Under the pieces are notes generated by a model. The model saw nothing but the letters and a program-made list of their open reading frames with translations. It was not told where the DNA came from and ran no database searches. Shown in pieces: positions 1-7,520 of a stretch of 8,991 nt of DNA. Every line of letters begins with the position of its first letter. Position 1 is the first letter of the stretch. The position numbers and the translations under genes were made by a program. Origin of the DNA: Gemmataceae bacterium (lineage in GTDB: Bacteria > Planctomycetota > Planctomycetia > Gemmatales > Gemmataceae); NCBI GenBank assembly GCA_020847555.1, contig JADLBT010000105.1, positions 1-8,991 of the forward strand. Direction: 5' to 3'.

Positions 1-56
1 GGCGGGCTCACGCCACGCCGCTCGCAAGAACGAAGAAGCGAGGGAGACGCCGGCCG

Positions 57-1049
57 ATGAATCAAAGCTCCGCCGAGGAGACTGCCGCACCACCCGCCGC
101 ACACCCCTTCTCGTGGCTCCCCTACGCCCAGATGGTCCGCCTGCCGAACGTGTTCACGGCGATGGCGGACGTCCTTCTGGCGGCTCTCGTGACGGGCGCC
201 TTCCCGGACCACGCCGCCGCCTTTGCCCTGCTGCTGCTGGCGTCGTGCTGCCTCTACTGCGGCGGGATGGTCTGGAACGACTATTTCGACATCGAGCAGG
301 ACCGGCGTGAGCGGCCGTTCCGCCCGCTGCCGTCGGGTCGCGTCAGCCCGCGCGCGGCGGCCGCCCTGGGTGCCTGCTTGCTGCTCGCCGGGGTCGGATG
401 TGCGGGGCTCGCGGGGGCACTGTCCGACCCGTACCGTCCAACGCCGCTCATCCTCGCCGTGCTGCTTGCTGGTGCGATCCTGGCGTATGACGGGGGGCTC
501 AAGCGGACCCCTGGCGGGCCGGTGGCGATGGGCGCGTGCCGGTTCCTGAACGTGCTGCTGGGGCTGTCGATGGTGGCGGGCGAAGTCGGCGGTGGGCGCG
601 CGCTGCTGGCCGTGGTCGTGGGGGTGTACATCACTGGCGTAACGTGGTTCGCCCGTACCGAGGCGCGGCCGAGCAATCGGCATCAACTCCTCGGCGCCGC
701 AGCGGTCATGCTGGCCGGACTGCTCCTGGCCCTGGTCATTCCGGTGGTCGGCGGTCCGGTCCCACGTCCCGAGGAGTGGACGCTGGCGGAGTTCCTTCGC
801 GTCGGCCTTGGGCAGTTCCTTTTCCCCTACCTCCTGGTGGGGTTCGCCTTCCACGTTGGCGTCCGGGTCCATGCTGCGATCCAGCGTCCGGTGCCGGAGC
901 GTGTTCAGCCGGCGGTCAAACGGGCGGTCCTCGGCCTGGTGGCTCTCGACGCCATCCTGGCAGCCGCACTGGTCGGCACGGTTGGCCTGGCGATTGCGTT
1001 CCTGCTCGCGCCGGCCCATTATCTCGGCCGGTGGCTGTATTCGACCTGA
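57..1049 (+). CDS. UbiA-family prenyltransferase, EboC-like integral membrane protein
   Basis: This 330-residue, very hydrophobic protein has about eight likely membrane segments. UbiA-family enzymes transfer a prenyl group from a prenyl diphosphate to an aromatic or other acceptor within the cytoplasmic membrane. The first Mg-diphosphate motif, NDxxDxxxD, is intact as N74-D75-x-x-D78-x-x-x-D82 and is followed by the conserved [12 protein letters not shown] stretch (residues 86-97). Around residues 144-170 the protein reads YDGGLK, then GACRFLN and LLGLS, the pattern I associate with the EboC branch of UbiA-like proteins. The second aspartate-rich motif of classical UbiA enzymes is not visible: the corresponding loop is FARTEARPS (198-206). 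The ATG at 57 follows GGGAG (42-46) at 10 bases, but the frame is open to the window edge, so a longer N-terminus is possible. The family call is firm; the substrate is unknown. The gene is not followed by other ebo genes in this window. Confidence 0.88.
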   Translation: MNQSSAEETAAPPAAHPFSWLPYAQMVRLPNVFTAMADVLLAALVTGAFPDHAAAFALLLLASCCLYCGGMVWNDYFDIEQDRRERPFRPLPSGRVSPRAAAALGACLLLAGVGCAGLAGALSDPYRPTPLILAVLLAGAILAYDGGLKRTPGGPVAMGACRFLNVLLGLSMVAGEVGGGRALLAVVVGVYITGVTWFARTEARPSNRHQLLGAAAVMLAGLLLALVIPVVGGPVPRPEEWTLAEFLRVGLGQFLFPYLLVGFAFHVGVRVHAAIQRPVPERVQPAVKRAVLGLVALDAILAAALVGTVGLAIAFLLAPAHYLGRWLYST

Positions 1050-1122
1050 AGGCGCTCAGAGGCCGGCTCAACCGCTGCGGCGGCGCGTCCTGTCGGGTGA
1101 GCGGACCCGGCCGGAGGTGGAC

Positions 1123-1151
1123 TGGTCAGAGGCCAGCGGGGACAGTACACT
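1123..1151 (+). promoter_or_regulatory. Putative sigma70-type promoter for infA
   Basis: TGGTCA (1123-1128) and TACACT (1146-1151) are separated by 17 bases, and each matches the -35 or -10 consensus at four of six positions. The element lies in the 217-bp gap between the prenyltransferase and infA, about 115 bases before the infA start. That would leave a fairly long 5' leader. The call rests on spacing and hexamer similarity only; no transcription data are available, and weak matches occur by chance. Confidence 0.35.
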
Positions 1152-1266
1152 ACACAGGAGTATTGGGATCGCGTCGCGCTCTCGGTGTCTGCTCCCTCCT
1201 CGTTCACGGCGAATCCGGAACCGGGTCGCCCGCCCTGCATTGCTCCCGAGCCCGAAAGGATTGACG

Positions 1267-1527
1267 ATGCCACGTGAGGAAGTCTTCGAGGTCCAGGGCA
1301 AGGTGACCGCGGCGCTGGCCAACACCCGGTTCAAGGTCAAACTCGAGAACGGGCACGAGGTGATCGCTCACATCTCCGGCAAGATGCGGAAGCACTTTAT
1401 CCGCATCCTGCCCGGCGACACGGTCACCCTGGCCCTTTCCCCCTACGACCTGACCCAGGGCCGCATTACCTACCGTGGACCGCTGCGGAAGCAACCGGCA
1501 GAAGGCGCTCCGGACACCCAGCCCTGA
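1267..1527 (+). CDS. infA: Translation initiation factor IF-1
   Basis: This 86-residue S1/OB-fold protein binds the A site of the 30S ribosomal subunit and assists IF-2 and IF-3 in choosing the initiator tRNA. The core is nearly textbook: [17 protein letters not shown] at 26-42, then FIRILPGD (44-51) and [14 protein letters not shown] (57-70). The usual bacterial protein is about 72 residues; this one carries about 14 extra C-terminal residues rich in Pro, Ala and Gln. The ATG at 1267 is chosen because AAGGA (1256-1260) sits 6 bases upstream and because the product then begins [11 protein letters not shown], matching the family N-terminus. The same frame is open far upstream to about 808, which is an artefact of high GC. 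The gene stands apart from ribosomal-protein genes, and a weak promoter-like element precedes it at 1123-1151. Confidence 0.97.
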   Translation: MPREEVFEVQGKVTAALANTRFKVKLENGHEVIAHISGKMRKHFIRILPGDTVTLALSPYDLTQGRITYRGPLRKQPAEGAPDTQP

Positions 1528-1546
1528 CGAATCCGTGGCTTGCCGC

Positions 1547-1563
1547 CCGTTCCTCCGGAGCGG
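1547..1563 (+). terminator. Small GC hairpin downstream of infA
   Basis: A 7-bp stem with one G-T wobble and a 3-base loop (CCGTTCC-TCC-GGAGCGG) starts 20 bases after the infA stop codon. No T-tract follows, so it is at best a weak or Rho-assisted terminator, or an mRNA-stabilising hairpin. Stems this short are common by chance in GC-rich DNA. Confidence 0.22.
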
Positions 1564-1615
1564 CCACCGAGCCAGCCACCTTACCCCAACCTTCAGGAGT
1601 CACGGTATCCCTGTC

Positions 1616-2488
<873 letters not shown>

Positions 2489-2545
2489 CCGGAGGAGGCG
2501 CGTGGTCTGCTCGGGGGCGCCACGGCCCAGGCAACGGAGGCACCC

Positions 2546-3097
2546 ATGCCAGACATCCCGCCGGACGCCCACCGCACGCTCCTCGACGCCATCTCCTTCG
2601 CCGGCCGCGCCCACCACGGGCAGATGCGCAAGGACGGGAGGACGCCCTACGTTACGCACGTCTTTCGCGTCTGCATGGTGGCGCGCGACGTGCTCGGCGT
2701 GACCGACCCCCGGACGCTGACCGCCGCCGTGCTGCACGACACGGTCGAGGACACGACGACCGATTTCGACGACGTCGCGGAGCGGTTCGGGGCGGAGATC
2801 GCCTTGTGGGTCGCCCTCCTCTCGAAGGACAAGCGCCGGCCGTTCGAGGACCGCGAGGAGTCCTACTGCGCCGACCTGGAGCGGGCGCCGTGGCAGGTGC
2901 AGGTCTGCAAACTGGCCGACGTCTACGATAACCTGCTCGATCTGGGCTACCTCCCGCTCGCGAAGCGGCTCGATGGGGTGCGGAAGAAGAAGCGTTACCT
3001 CGACGCCCTGCGCCGCGGCCTCAAGCCGCAGGCGGAAGCGGCGTGGCAGATCGTGGCGCGGCTGTACGAGGAGATTGAGGCGGGACTCCGGATCTAA
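2546..3097 (+). CDS. Small HD-domain protein, RelA/SpoT-type (p)ppGpp hydrolase (SAH/MESH1-like)
   Basis: This 183-residue cytoplasmic protein consists essentially of one HD phosphohydrolase domain of the RelA/SpoT-homologue class. Enzymes of this class remove the 3'-pyrophosphate from (p)ppGpp in a Mn-dependent reaction. The metal ligands can be placed: H38 in RTPYVTH, H64-D65 in VLHDTVEDT (with E68-D69), and D125 in KLADVYDNL. The N-terminal HHGQMRKDG (23-31) is also typical. There is no synthetase, TGS or ACT domain, so this is a stand-alone hydrolase by architecture rather than a bifunctional Rel. GGAGG (2536-2540) lies 5 bases before the ATG and fixes the start. The gene trails the desaturase by 57 bp on the same strand, and a strong hairpin lies 7 bases after the stop. 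Activity on alarmones rather than another nucleotide (MESH1 also hydrolyses NADPH) cannot be told from sequence. Confidence 0.88.
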   Translation: MPDIPPDAHRTLLDAISFAGRAHHGQMRKDGRTPYVTHVFRVCMVARDVLGVTDPRTLTAAVLHDTVEDTTTDFDDVAERFGAEIALWVALLSKDKRRPFEDREESYCADLERAPWQVQVCKLADVYDNLLDLGYLPLAKRLDGVRKKKRYLDALRRGLKPQAEAAWQIVARLYEEIEAGLRI

Positions 3098-3104
3098 TCT
3101 CCGG

Positions 3105-3131
3105 CCCCCCTTCTCTGGCAGGGAAGGGAGG
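3105..3131 (+). terminator. Strong intergenic hairpin between convergent genes; member of a repeat family
   Basis: A pyrimidine arm (3105-3116) pairs with a purine arm (3120-3131) around a GGC loop. The stem has 12 positions with one mismatch and one G-T wobble. It begins 7 bases after the HD gene stop and lies between the convergent HD and SMP-30 genes, so it could end transcription from either side, although no T-tract follows in either direction. Positions 3106-3130 match the minus strand of the palindrome at 8820-8844 at 21 of 25 bases, which suggests a dispersed repeat rather than a one-off terminator. Confidence 0.5.
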
Positions 3132-3212
3132 AGTGAGGAGGTAAAGCCCACGGGTGGCGCCTCGTGGGGGGCGCGCTGGAGACGCGACGGAGGGGGCAGG
3201 GGTTCCCGCCCC

Positions 3213-4136
3213 TCACTTCTGCTGCCAGCGCTGCCAGGCCAGCCCCGGCCGGTCCACCCGGAACTGCACCAACCGCTGCCCGTCCACCACGGTTACGTAC
3301 ACTGTCCGGCCGTCCGGTCCGCCGAAGCAGAGGTTGCTCGGCCGCTTGCCCGGCAGATCGATCTCGCGCACCACCTTCCCGGCCGGCGACAGCACCGCCA
3401 CCGTCCCCTTGCCGTAGCGGGTGAGGTACAGATTCCCGTCCACGTCGCAGCGCATGCCGTCGAAGCCGTGGTCCTCGAACCTCTTCAGCAGTCGCTTGCC
3501 GGACAGCCCGCCGTCCGCGCCGATGGCGAACGCCCAGACGTTGCGCTGGACACTTTCGTTGACGTACAACGTCTTGCCGTCCGGGCTCACCTCGATGCCG
3601 TTGGTCGTGCCCATGTCCTTCGCCGCCAGCGTCGTCTTGCCCTCCCGGTCGATGCGCCAGACCTGTCCGGTGCTCTTGCCCCAGTTCGGGTCGCTGGCGT
3701 AGAGCGTGCCGTCCGGCGCGATGGCGAGGTCGTTCGGCTGATTCATCTTCGGGTTGTGGGCGAAGACGGCGATCTGGCGCGTCTTCGGATCGATACGCAG
3801 GACGTTGTGACCGGCGTAGTCGGCGACGTACATGATCCCGGCTCGGTCGAAGACGATGCCGTTGCCGGTGCTCTTACCGGGCAGCGTCACCCACACCGCC
3901 GCCTTGCCGTCGGGCGTCACCTTGCCGATCGTTCGCTGCCGTGCGAAGTTGACGGCGTAAACGTTCCCGTCGCGGTCGCACGCCGGCCCCTCGATGCCCG
4001 CCGTGAAACTCTTCGCGTCGGTGAACGGTTTGGCCACGAACAGGGCCTCCTTGCCGTCGTCCGCGGCACCGGGGGCGGCGAGCCACAGACCGACAGTGAG
4101 GGCGGACAGGGCGAGCGTTGCACGCGCTGAAGTCAT
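3213..4136 (-). CDS. Secreted SMP-30/gluconolactonase/LRE-family protein
   Basis: This 307-residue protein has a likely Sec signal peptide (basic start, hydrophobic 7-21, cleavage near A24-A25) and then a six-bladed beta-propeller of the SMP-30/gluconolactonase family. Members hydrolyse sugar lactones using one divalent metal. Residues matching the four metal ligands are visible: E49 in GIEGPACD, N135 in NQPNDLAI, N179 in TTNGIEV and D226 in FDGMRCD. Repeated DGxxY strands (DGNVY, DGTLY, DGKTLY, DGNLY) mark the blades. The frame is open upstream to 4226. ATG 4136 is preferred because it starts directly on the signal peptide and lies downstream of a promoter-like element at 4198-4226; ATG 4199 would overlap that element. 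No Shine-Dalgarno is evident. It diverges from the large cytochrome gene at 4385, suggesting a shared role. The substrate is unknown and a purely binding propeller remains possible. Confidence 0.88.
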   Translation of the reverse strand: MTSARATLALSALTVGLWLAAPGAADDGKEALFVAKPFTDAKSFTAGIEGPACDRDGNVYAVNFARQRTIGKVTPDGKAAVWVTLPGKSTGNGIVFDRAGIMYVADYAGHNVLRIDPKTRQIAVFAHNPKMNQPNDLAIAPDGTLYASDPNWGKSTGQVWRIDREGKTTLAAKDMGTTNGIEVSPDGKTLYVNESVQRNVWAFAIGADGGLSGKRLLKRFEDHGFDGMRCDVDGNLYLTRYGKGTVAVLSPAGKVVREIDLPGKRPSNLCFGGPDGRTVYVTVVDGQRLVQFRVDRPGLAWQRWQQK

Positions 4137-4197
4137 GATGGTGGGACCGTGGAGGGAAACCGCTTCGGAGCGGGCCGCGCCCGCCGTCACGGGTGAC

Positions 4198-4226
4198 ATG
4201 GTATCCCCGGAGTGAAGGCGGGGCAA
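4198..4226 (-). promoter_or_regulatory. Putative sigma70-type promoter for the SMP-30 gene
   Basis: On the minus strand TTGCCC (4226-4221) and TACCAT (4203-4198) are spaced by 17 bases, each matching consensus at four of six positions. It lies about 60 bases before the preferred SMP-30 start at 4136 and directly beside the inverted repeat at 4230-4291. Support is by pattern only. Confidence 0.3.
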
Positions 4227-4229
4227 TCG

Positions 4230-4291
4230 TCCGAGCCCACAGCGTCAGCGCGGGGAAAGCCTCAAACCCGCGCTGATGCTGCGGGCTCGGA
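4230..4291. repeat. Long inverted repeat (25-bp arms, 12-base loop) in a divergent promoter region
   Basis: The arms 4230-4254 and 4267-4291 are complementary at 23 of 25 positions and are separated by the loop GAAAGCCTCAAA. The left arm begins TCCGAGCCCACAGC and the right arm ends GCTGCGGGCTCGGA. It lies between divergent genes, so it cannot be a conventional terminator for either. It sits just upstream of both predicted -35 boxes (4226 on minus, 4309 on plus). It could be a dispersed palindromic repeat of REP or MITE type, or a regulator-binding region. No insertion-sequence gene is attached and no flanking target duplication was recognised. Confidence 0.8.
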
Positions 4292-4308
4292 TGGGGTTCA
4301 GCGGACCG

Positions 4309-4337
4309 TTGCAGCCCGGGCAGTTTGCACGTACAGT
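4309..4337 (+). promoter_or_regulatory. Putative promoter for the PVC-type cytochrome gene
   Basis: TTGCAG (4309-4314) and TACAGT (4332-4337) are 17 bases apart. The -35 matches only three of six consensus positions and the -10 four of six. The -10 is similar to the TACACT found upstream of infA. It lies 47 bases before the predicted ATG. The evidence is weak but the position is sensible. Confidence 0.28.
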
Positions 4338-4384
4338 GAGCAGCATCGACCTACCTCGCCCGATCTGCTCTCGTGGAGCCGCTG

Positions 4385-7300
4385 ATGCTTTCCCGCCGTA
4401 CCCTCGCCGCCTGCTGTCTCTCCTTCCTGCTCCTCGCCACCTCCTTCTGGACCGCCACACTGACCGGGCAGGCGCCGAAGGGCCAGCCGCCGACCGGCCC
4501 GGACTACAAGGAACTGCTGCCGCGCATCCCGCCGCACGCGCCGGCCGACGCGCTGAAGACGTTCGAGGTGCATCCGGGCTTTCGGATCGAGCAGGTCGCG
4601 GCCGAACCGCTGACCGTCGATCCGGTCGCGATGGCGTTCGACGAGAACGGCCGGCTCTACGTCGTCGAGATGACCGACTACTCCGAGCAGGACAGGGACA
4701 TGATCGGCCACGTCCGGCTGCTGGAGGACACCGACGGCGACGGCAAGTTCGACCGCAGCACCGTGTTCCTCGACAAGCTGTCCTGGCCGACGGCCGTGAT
4801 CTGCTACGACGGCGGGGTATTCATCGGGGCGGCGCCGGACCTTCTGTACTGCAAGGACACCAACGGCGACGGCAAGGCGGACACGCACAAGGCAGTGCTG
4901 ACCGGGTTCGGCCGCTCGAACGTGCAGGGGCTGATCAACAGTCTGCACTGGGGCCTGGACAACCGCATCCACGGGGCGACGAGCAGCAGCGGTGGGACAG
5001 TGCGGCGTGCCGATGACCCGAAGGCGAAGGGGGTCAGTCTGGGCGGGCGCAACTTTGCGTTCGACCCGCGCACCCTCGAGGTGACGCCGCTTAGCGGCGC
5101 GTCGCAGCACGGCATGACCTACGACGACTGGGGCCGCCGCTTCGTCTGCCACAACAGCGACCCGATCCAGATGGTCATGTACGAGGATCGCTATGTCGCC
5201 CGCAACCCGTACCTGGCGGCGCCGAACCCGAAGGTCAGTATCTCCGTCGAGGGCGCCCAGTCGGCGGTGTACCGTATCAGTCCGGTCGAGCCGTGGCGTC
5301 TGCTGCGGACGAAGCTGCGCGTCGGCAAGCTTGCCAAGGGGCCGATCGAGGGCGGCGGTCGGCCGGCGGGGTACTTCACCGGCACGACGGGCGTGACGAT
5401 CTACCGCGGCGATGCCTGGCCGGCGGCGTACATCGGGCAGGCGTTCATCGGCGAGGTGGCGAGCAACATCATCCACCGCAAGGTGCTGGAGCCGGACGGC
5501 GTCGGCCTCAAGGCCCGCCGCGTGGACGTCAAGAAGGAATTCGTCGCCTCGCGCGACATCTGGTTCCGGCCGGTGCAGTTCGCCAACGCGCCCGACGGGA
5601 CGCTGTACGTCGCCGACCTCTATCGCGAGGTGGTCGAACACCCGGCCAGCCTGCCGCCGGAGATCAAGAAGCACCTCGACCTGACGAGCGGACGCGACCG
5701 CGGCCGCATCTACCGGATCGTGCCGGACGGCTTCAAGCAGCGTCCGCTGCCGCGCCTGGGCCAGGCGTCCACGGCGGAGCTGGTCGCCACGCTCGCCCAC
5801 CGCAACGGCTGGCACCGCGACACCGCCGCCCGCCTGCTGTTCCAGCGGCAGGACAGGTCTGCCGTCAAGCCTCTTCGGGAACTCGTCAAGAATGTGCAGC
5901 TGCCCGAGGGCCGCATGCACGCCCTCTACGCGCTGCAGACTCTCGACGCGGTCGATGCGGAGTCGGTGCTGACTGCGCTCGGGGACGCACACCCGCGCGT
6001 CCGCGAACAGGCGCTGATCGTCGCGGAGAAGGTCGCGCCGTCCGACGCGAAGGTGCGGGCGCGAGTGCAGAGCCTCGTGGACGACAAAGACCTGCGCGTC
6101 CGGTATCAGCTGGCGTTCTCGCTCGGCGAGCTGCCGTCCAGCCCGGAGCGCAACGCGCTGCTGGCGAAGCTGGCGCGGCGCGACGGGGCGGATCGCTGGA
6201 TGAGCCTGGCCGTCCTCAGCTCGCTGGGACAGGGCGGCGATGCGGTGCTGGCGGACCTGACGCGCGACAGGGACTACCGCGCCTCGGCCGCCGGCCGCAC
6301 GTTCCTCGGCCAGCTCGCGCTGCAGATTGGCGCCCGCGCCCGCCAGAGCGAGGTGGCGACGGTGCTCGGGGCGGTGGAGGCGCTGCCGCCGACCGAGAAG
6401 GCGCTCGCGGCGGTGCTGGTGCGCGGCCTGGGCGACGGTCTGGCGAAGAGCCGCTCGCCGCTGCGCAAGGAACTCCTGGCCGGCACCGCCCGCACCGGCA
6501 AGTTGCTGCGCGACCTGCTGAGCGGGGCGAAGCGCAGGGCCGGTGACGACAAGCTGTCGGTCAAGAACCGGGTCGAGGCGGTCCGCACGCTAGCGCTCGG
6601 CGCGTTCGGCGACGTGGGCAAGCAGCTGAAGGTGCTGCTGGACAGCACGCAGCCGCAGCTGGTGCAGCTGGCCGCGGTCGAGACGCTCGGCCGGTTCCCG
6701 GACGAGGACGCCGGCGCTGCGCTCGTGTCGGCGTGGGGCACGTTCAGCCCGAAGCTACGGGCGGCCGCGACGGAAGTCATCCTCTCGCGCCCGCCGTGGG
6801 TGTCAGCGTTCCTGACCGCCGTCGAGAAGAAGCGCATCCCGGTCACGGATGTCGATCCGGGCCGGCTGCGCTTGCTGGAGGCCCACCCGACGGTGGCGGT
6901 ACGCGCGCAGGCGGCCCGGGTCGCGAAGCTGCTTAACCTGGGCCGCCGTCTCGATGTGCTCAAGGCGTATGAGCCGGCCCTCACTCTCAAGGGCGACACC
7001 GCGCGCGGCAAGGTCGTCTTCCAGAAGGTGTGCGCTCCGTGTCACCGCGCCGAGGGGGTCGGACACGAGATCGGCCCGAACCTGGTGACGCTGCAGAACC
7101 GCGGTCCGGACACGATCCTGCTCAACGTCCTCGACCCGAACCGGGAGGTGAACCCGCAGTACGTCAACTACATCGTGACGACGAAGGACGGCCGATCGTT
7201 CACCGGCATGGTGGCCGCCGAGACGGCGACGAGCGTGACGCTGAAGCGCGCCGAGAACGAGACCGACACGGTGTTGCGCGTGGACATCGCGGAGATGCGC

Positions 7301-7396
7301 AGCACCGGGCTGTCGATCATGCCGGAGGGGGTGGAACAGCAGATCGACCGGCAGGGGATGGCGGACCTGATCGCGTACCTGTCGGCGCTGAAATAA
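4385..7396 (+). CDS. PVC-type secreted c-type cytochrome: dehydrogenase-like propeller, HEAT repeats, haem-binding domain
   Basis: This 1003-residue exported protein has three parts. After an N-terminal signal (basic LSRR, then hydrophobic residues to about 25), residues ~57-445 form the membrane-bound dehydrogenase-like domain of Pirellula/Verrucomicrobium type, a propeller distantly related to sugar dehydrogenases. It contains two calcium-loop-like motifs, DTDGDGKFD (115-123) and DTNGDGKAD (158-166), and the signature YVADLYREVVEHP followed by LTSGRDRGRIYRI. Residues ~455-850 are alpha-helical HEAT-like repeats. Residues ~868-1003 are the PVC haem-binding domain: CAPCH (C883, C886, H887) attaches haem c, and M979 in SIMPEG is the likely distal ligand. 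ATG 4385 is chosen because TGGAG (4374-4378) lies 6 bases upstream; a GTG at 4373 is in frame. The protein probably passes electrons to the respiratory chain from a periplasmic or surface oxidation. The substrate is not known. It diverges from the SMP-30 lactonase-like gene. Confidence 0.93.
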   Translation: MLSRRTLAACCLSFLLLATSFWTATLTGQAPKGQPPTGPDYKELLPRIPPHAPADALKTFEVHPGFRIEQVAAEPLTVDPVAMAFDENGRLYVVEMTDYSEQDRDMIGHVRLLEDTDGDGKFDRSTVFLDKLSWPTAVICYDGGVFIGAAPDLLYCKDTNGDGKADTHKAVLTGFGRSNVQGLINSLHWGLDNRIHGATSSSGGTVRRADDPKAKGVSLGGRNFAFDPRTLEVTPLSGASQHGMTYDDWGRRFVCHNSDPIQMVMYEDRYVARNPYLAAPNPKVSISVEGAQSAVYRISPVEPWRLLRTKLRVGKLAKGPIEGGGRPAGYFTGTTGVTIYRGDAWPAAYIGQAFIGEVASNIIHRKVLEPDGVGLKARRVDVKKEFVASRDIWFRPVQFANAPDGTLYVADLYREVVEHPASLPPEIKKHLDLTSGRDRGRIYRIVPDGFKQRPLPRLGQASTAELVATLAHRNGWHRDTAARLLFQRQDRSAVKPLRELVKNVQLPEGRMHALYALQTLDAVDAESVLTALGDAHPRVREQALIVAEKVAPSDAKVRARVQSLVDDKDLRVRYQLAFSLGELPSSPERNALLAKLARRDGADRWMSLAVLSSLGQGGDAVLADLTRDRDYRASAAGRTFLGQLALQIGARARQSEVATVLGAVEALPPTEKALAAVLVRGLGDGLAKSRSPLRKELLAGTARTGKLLRDLLSGAKRRAGDDKLSVKNRVEAVRTLALGAFGDVGKQLKVLLDSTQPQLVQLAAVETLGRFPDEDAGAALVSAWGTFSPKLRAAATEVILSRPPWVSAFLTAVEKKRIPVTDVDPGRLRLLEAHPTVAVRAQAARVAKLLNLGRRLDVLKAYEPALTLKGDTARGKVVFQKVCAPCHRAEGVGHEIGPNLVTLQNRGPDTILLNVLDPNREVNPQYVNYIVTTKDGRSFTGMVAAETATSVTLKRAENETDTVLRVDIAEMRSTGLSIMPEGVEQQIDRQGMADLIAYLSALK

Positions 7397-7422
7397 AGGG
7401 CCGGGAGAGTACCGTTTTCCGT

Positions 7423-7452
7423 TTGAGCCTCGCCTCGGTCGCGACGTATGAT
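7423..7452 (+). promoter_or_regulatory. Putative sigma70-type promoter for the secreted jelly-roll protein gene
   Basis: TTGAGC (7423-7428) matches the -35 consensus at four of six positions and TATGAT (7447-7452) the -10 at five of six, with an 18-base spacer. It lies in the 124-bp gap after the cytochrome gene and 68 bases before the next ATG, so the downstream gene could be transcribed on its own. This is the best promoter-like match I found in the window. Confidence 0.42.
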
Positions 7453-7496
7453 CGTTGGGGCGGCAACCTCACCCTGGGAGGCCGCACCCCCTTCCC

Positions 7497-7518
7497 GGAG
7501 TCGCTTTCAGGAGTCGCT
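7497..7518 (+). repeat. Short direct repeat carrying duplicated Shine-Dalgarno cores
   Basis: GGAGTCGCT occurs at 7497-7505 and again at 7510-7518, 13 bases apart. Each copy contains a GGAG ribosome-site core. The second, as AGGAG at 7509-7513, is 7 bases from the ATG at 7521 and is the likely functional site; the first is 20 bases away. Confidence 0.6.
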
Positions 7519-7520
7519 GG

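Noticed and set aside
1..60. An open frame from base 1 ending at TGA 58-60, overlapping the prenyltransferase ATG as ATGA
   Set aside because: It could be the last 19 codons of an upstream, translationally coupled gene, but the residues (Arg/Gly/Ser-rich) are not recognisable and all three forward frames are open here.
1050..1122. GC-rich stretch after the prenyltransferase stop as a terminator
   Set aside because: Only short 4-5 bp stems can be formed, with no T-tract, so no terminator is called.
2973..4130. A 385-codon plus-strand frame opposite the SMP-30 gene
   Set aside because: It is the complement of a well-supported propeller gene and begins inside the HD gene; the composition is typical of a shadow frame.
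4385..4420. Possible lipobox (LAAC, residues 7-10) or Tat motif (SRRTL) in the cytochrome signal
   Set aside because: The hydrophobic stretch follows the cysteine rather than preceding it, so it is not a lipobox. A Tat route is unlikely because haem c is normally attached after Sec export of the unfolded protein.
4298..5992. A 564-codon open frame on the minus strand, antisense to the cytochrome gene
   Set aside because: It lies opposite a gene with strong domain evidence, has an Arg/Val/Gly/Asp-rich composition typical of antisense frames in GC-rich DNA, and shows no recognisable motif, signal or ribosome site.
5293..6546. A 417-codon plus-strand frame overlapping the cytochrome gene
   Set aside because: It is an Ala/Arg/Gly-rich alternative frame within the HEAT region with no start signal of its own.
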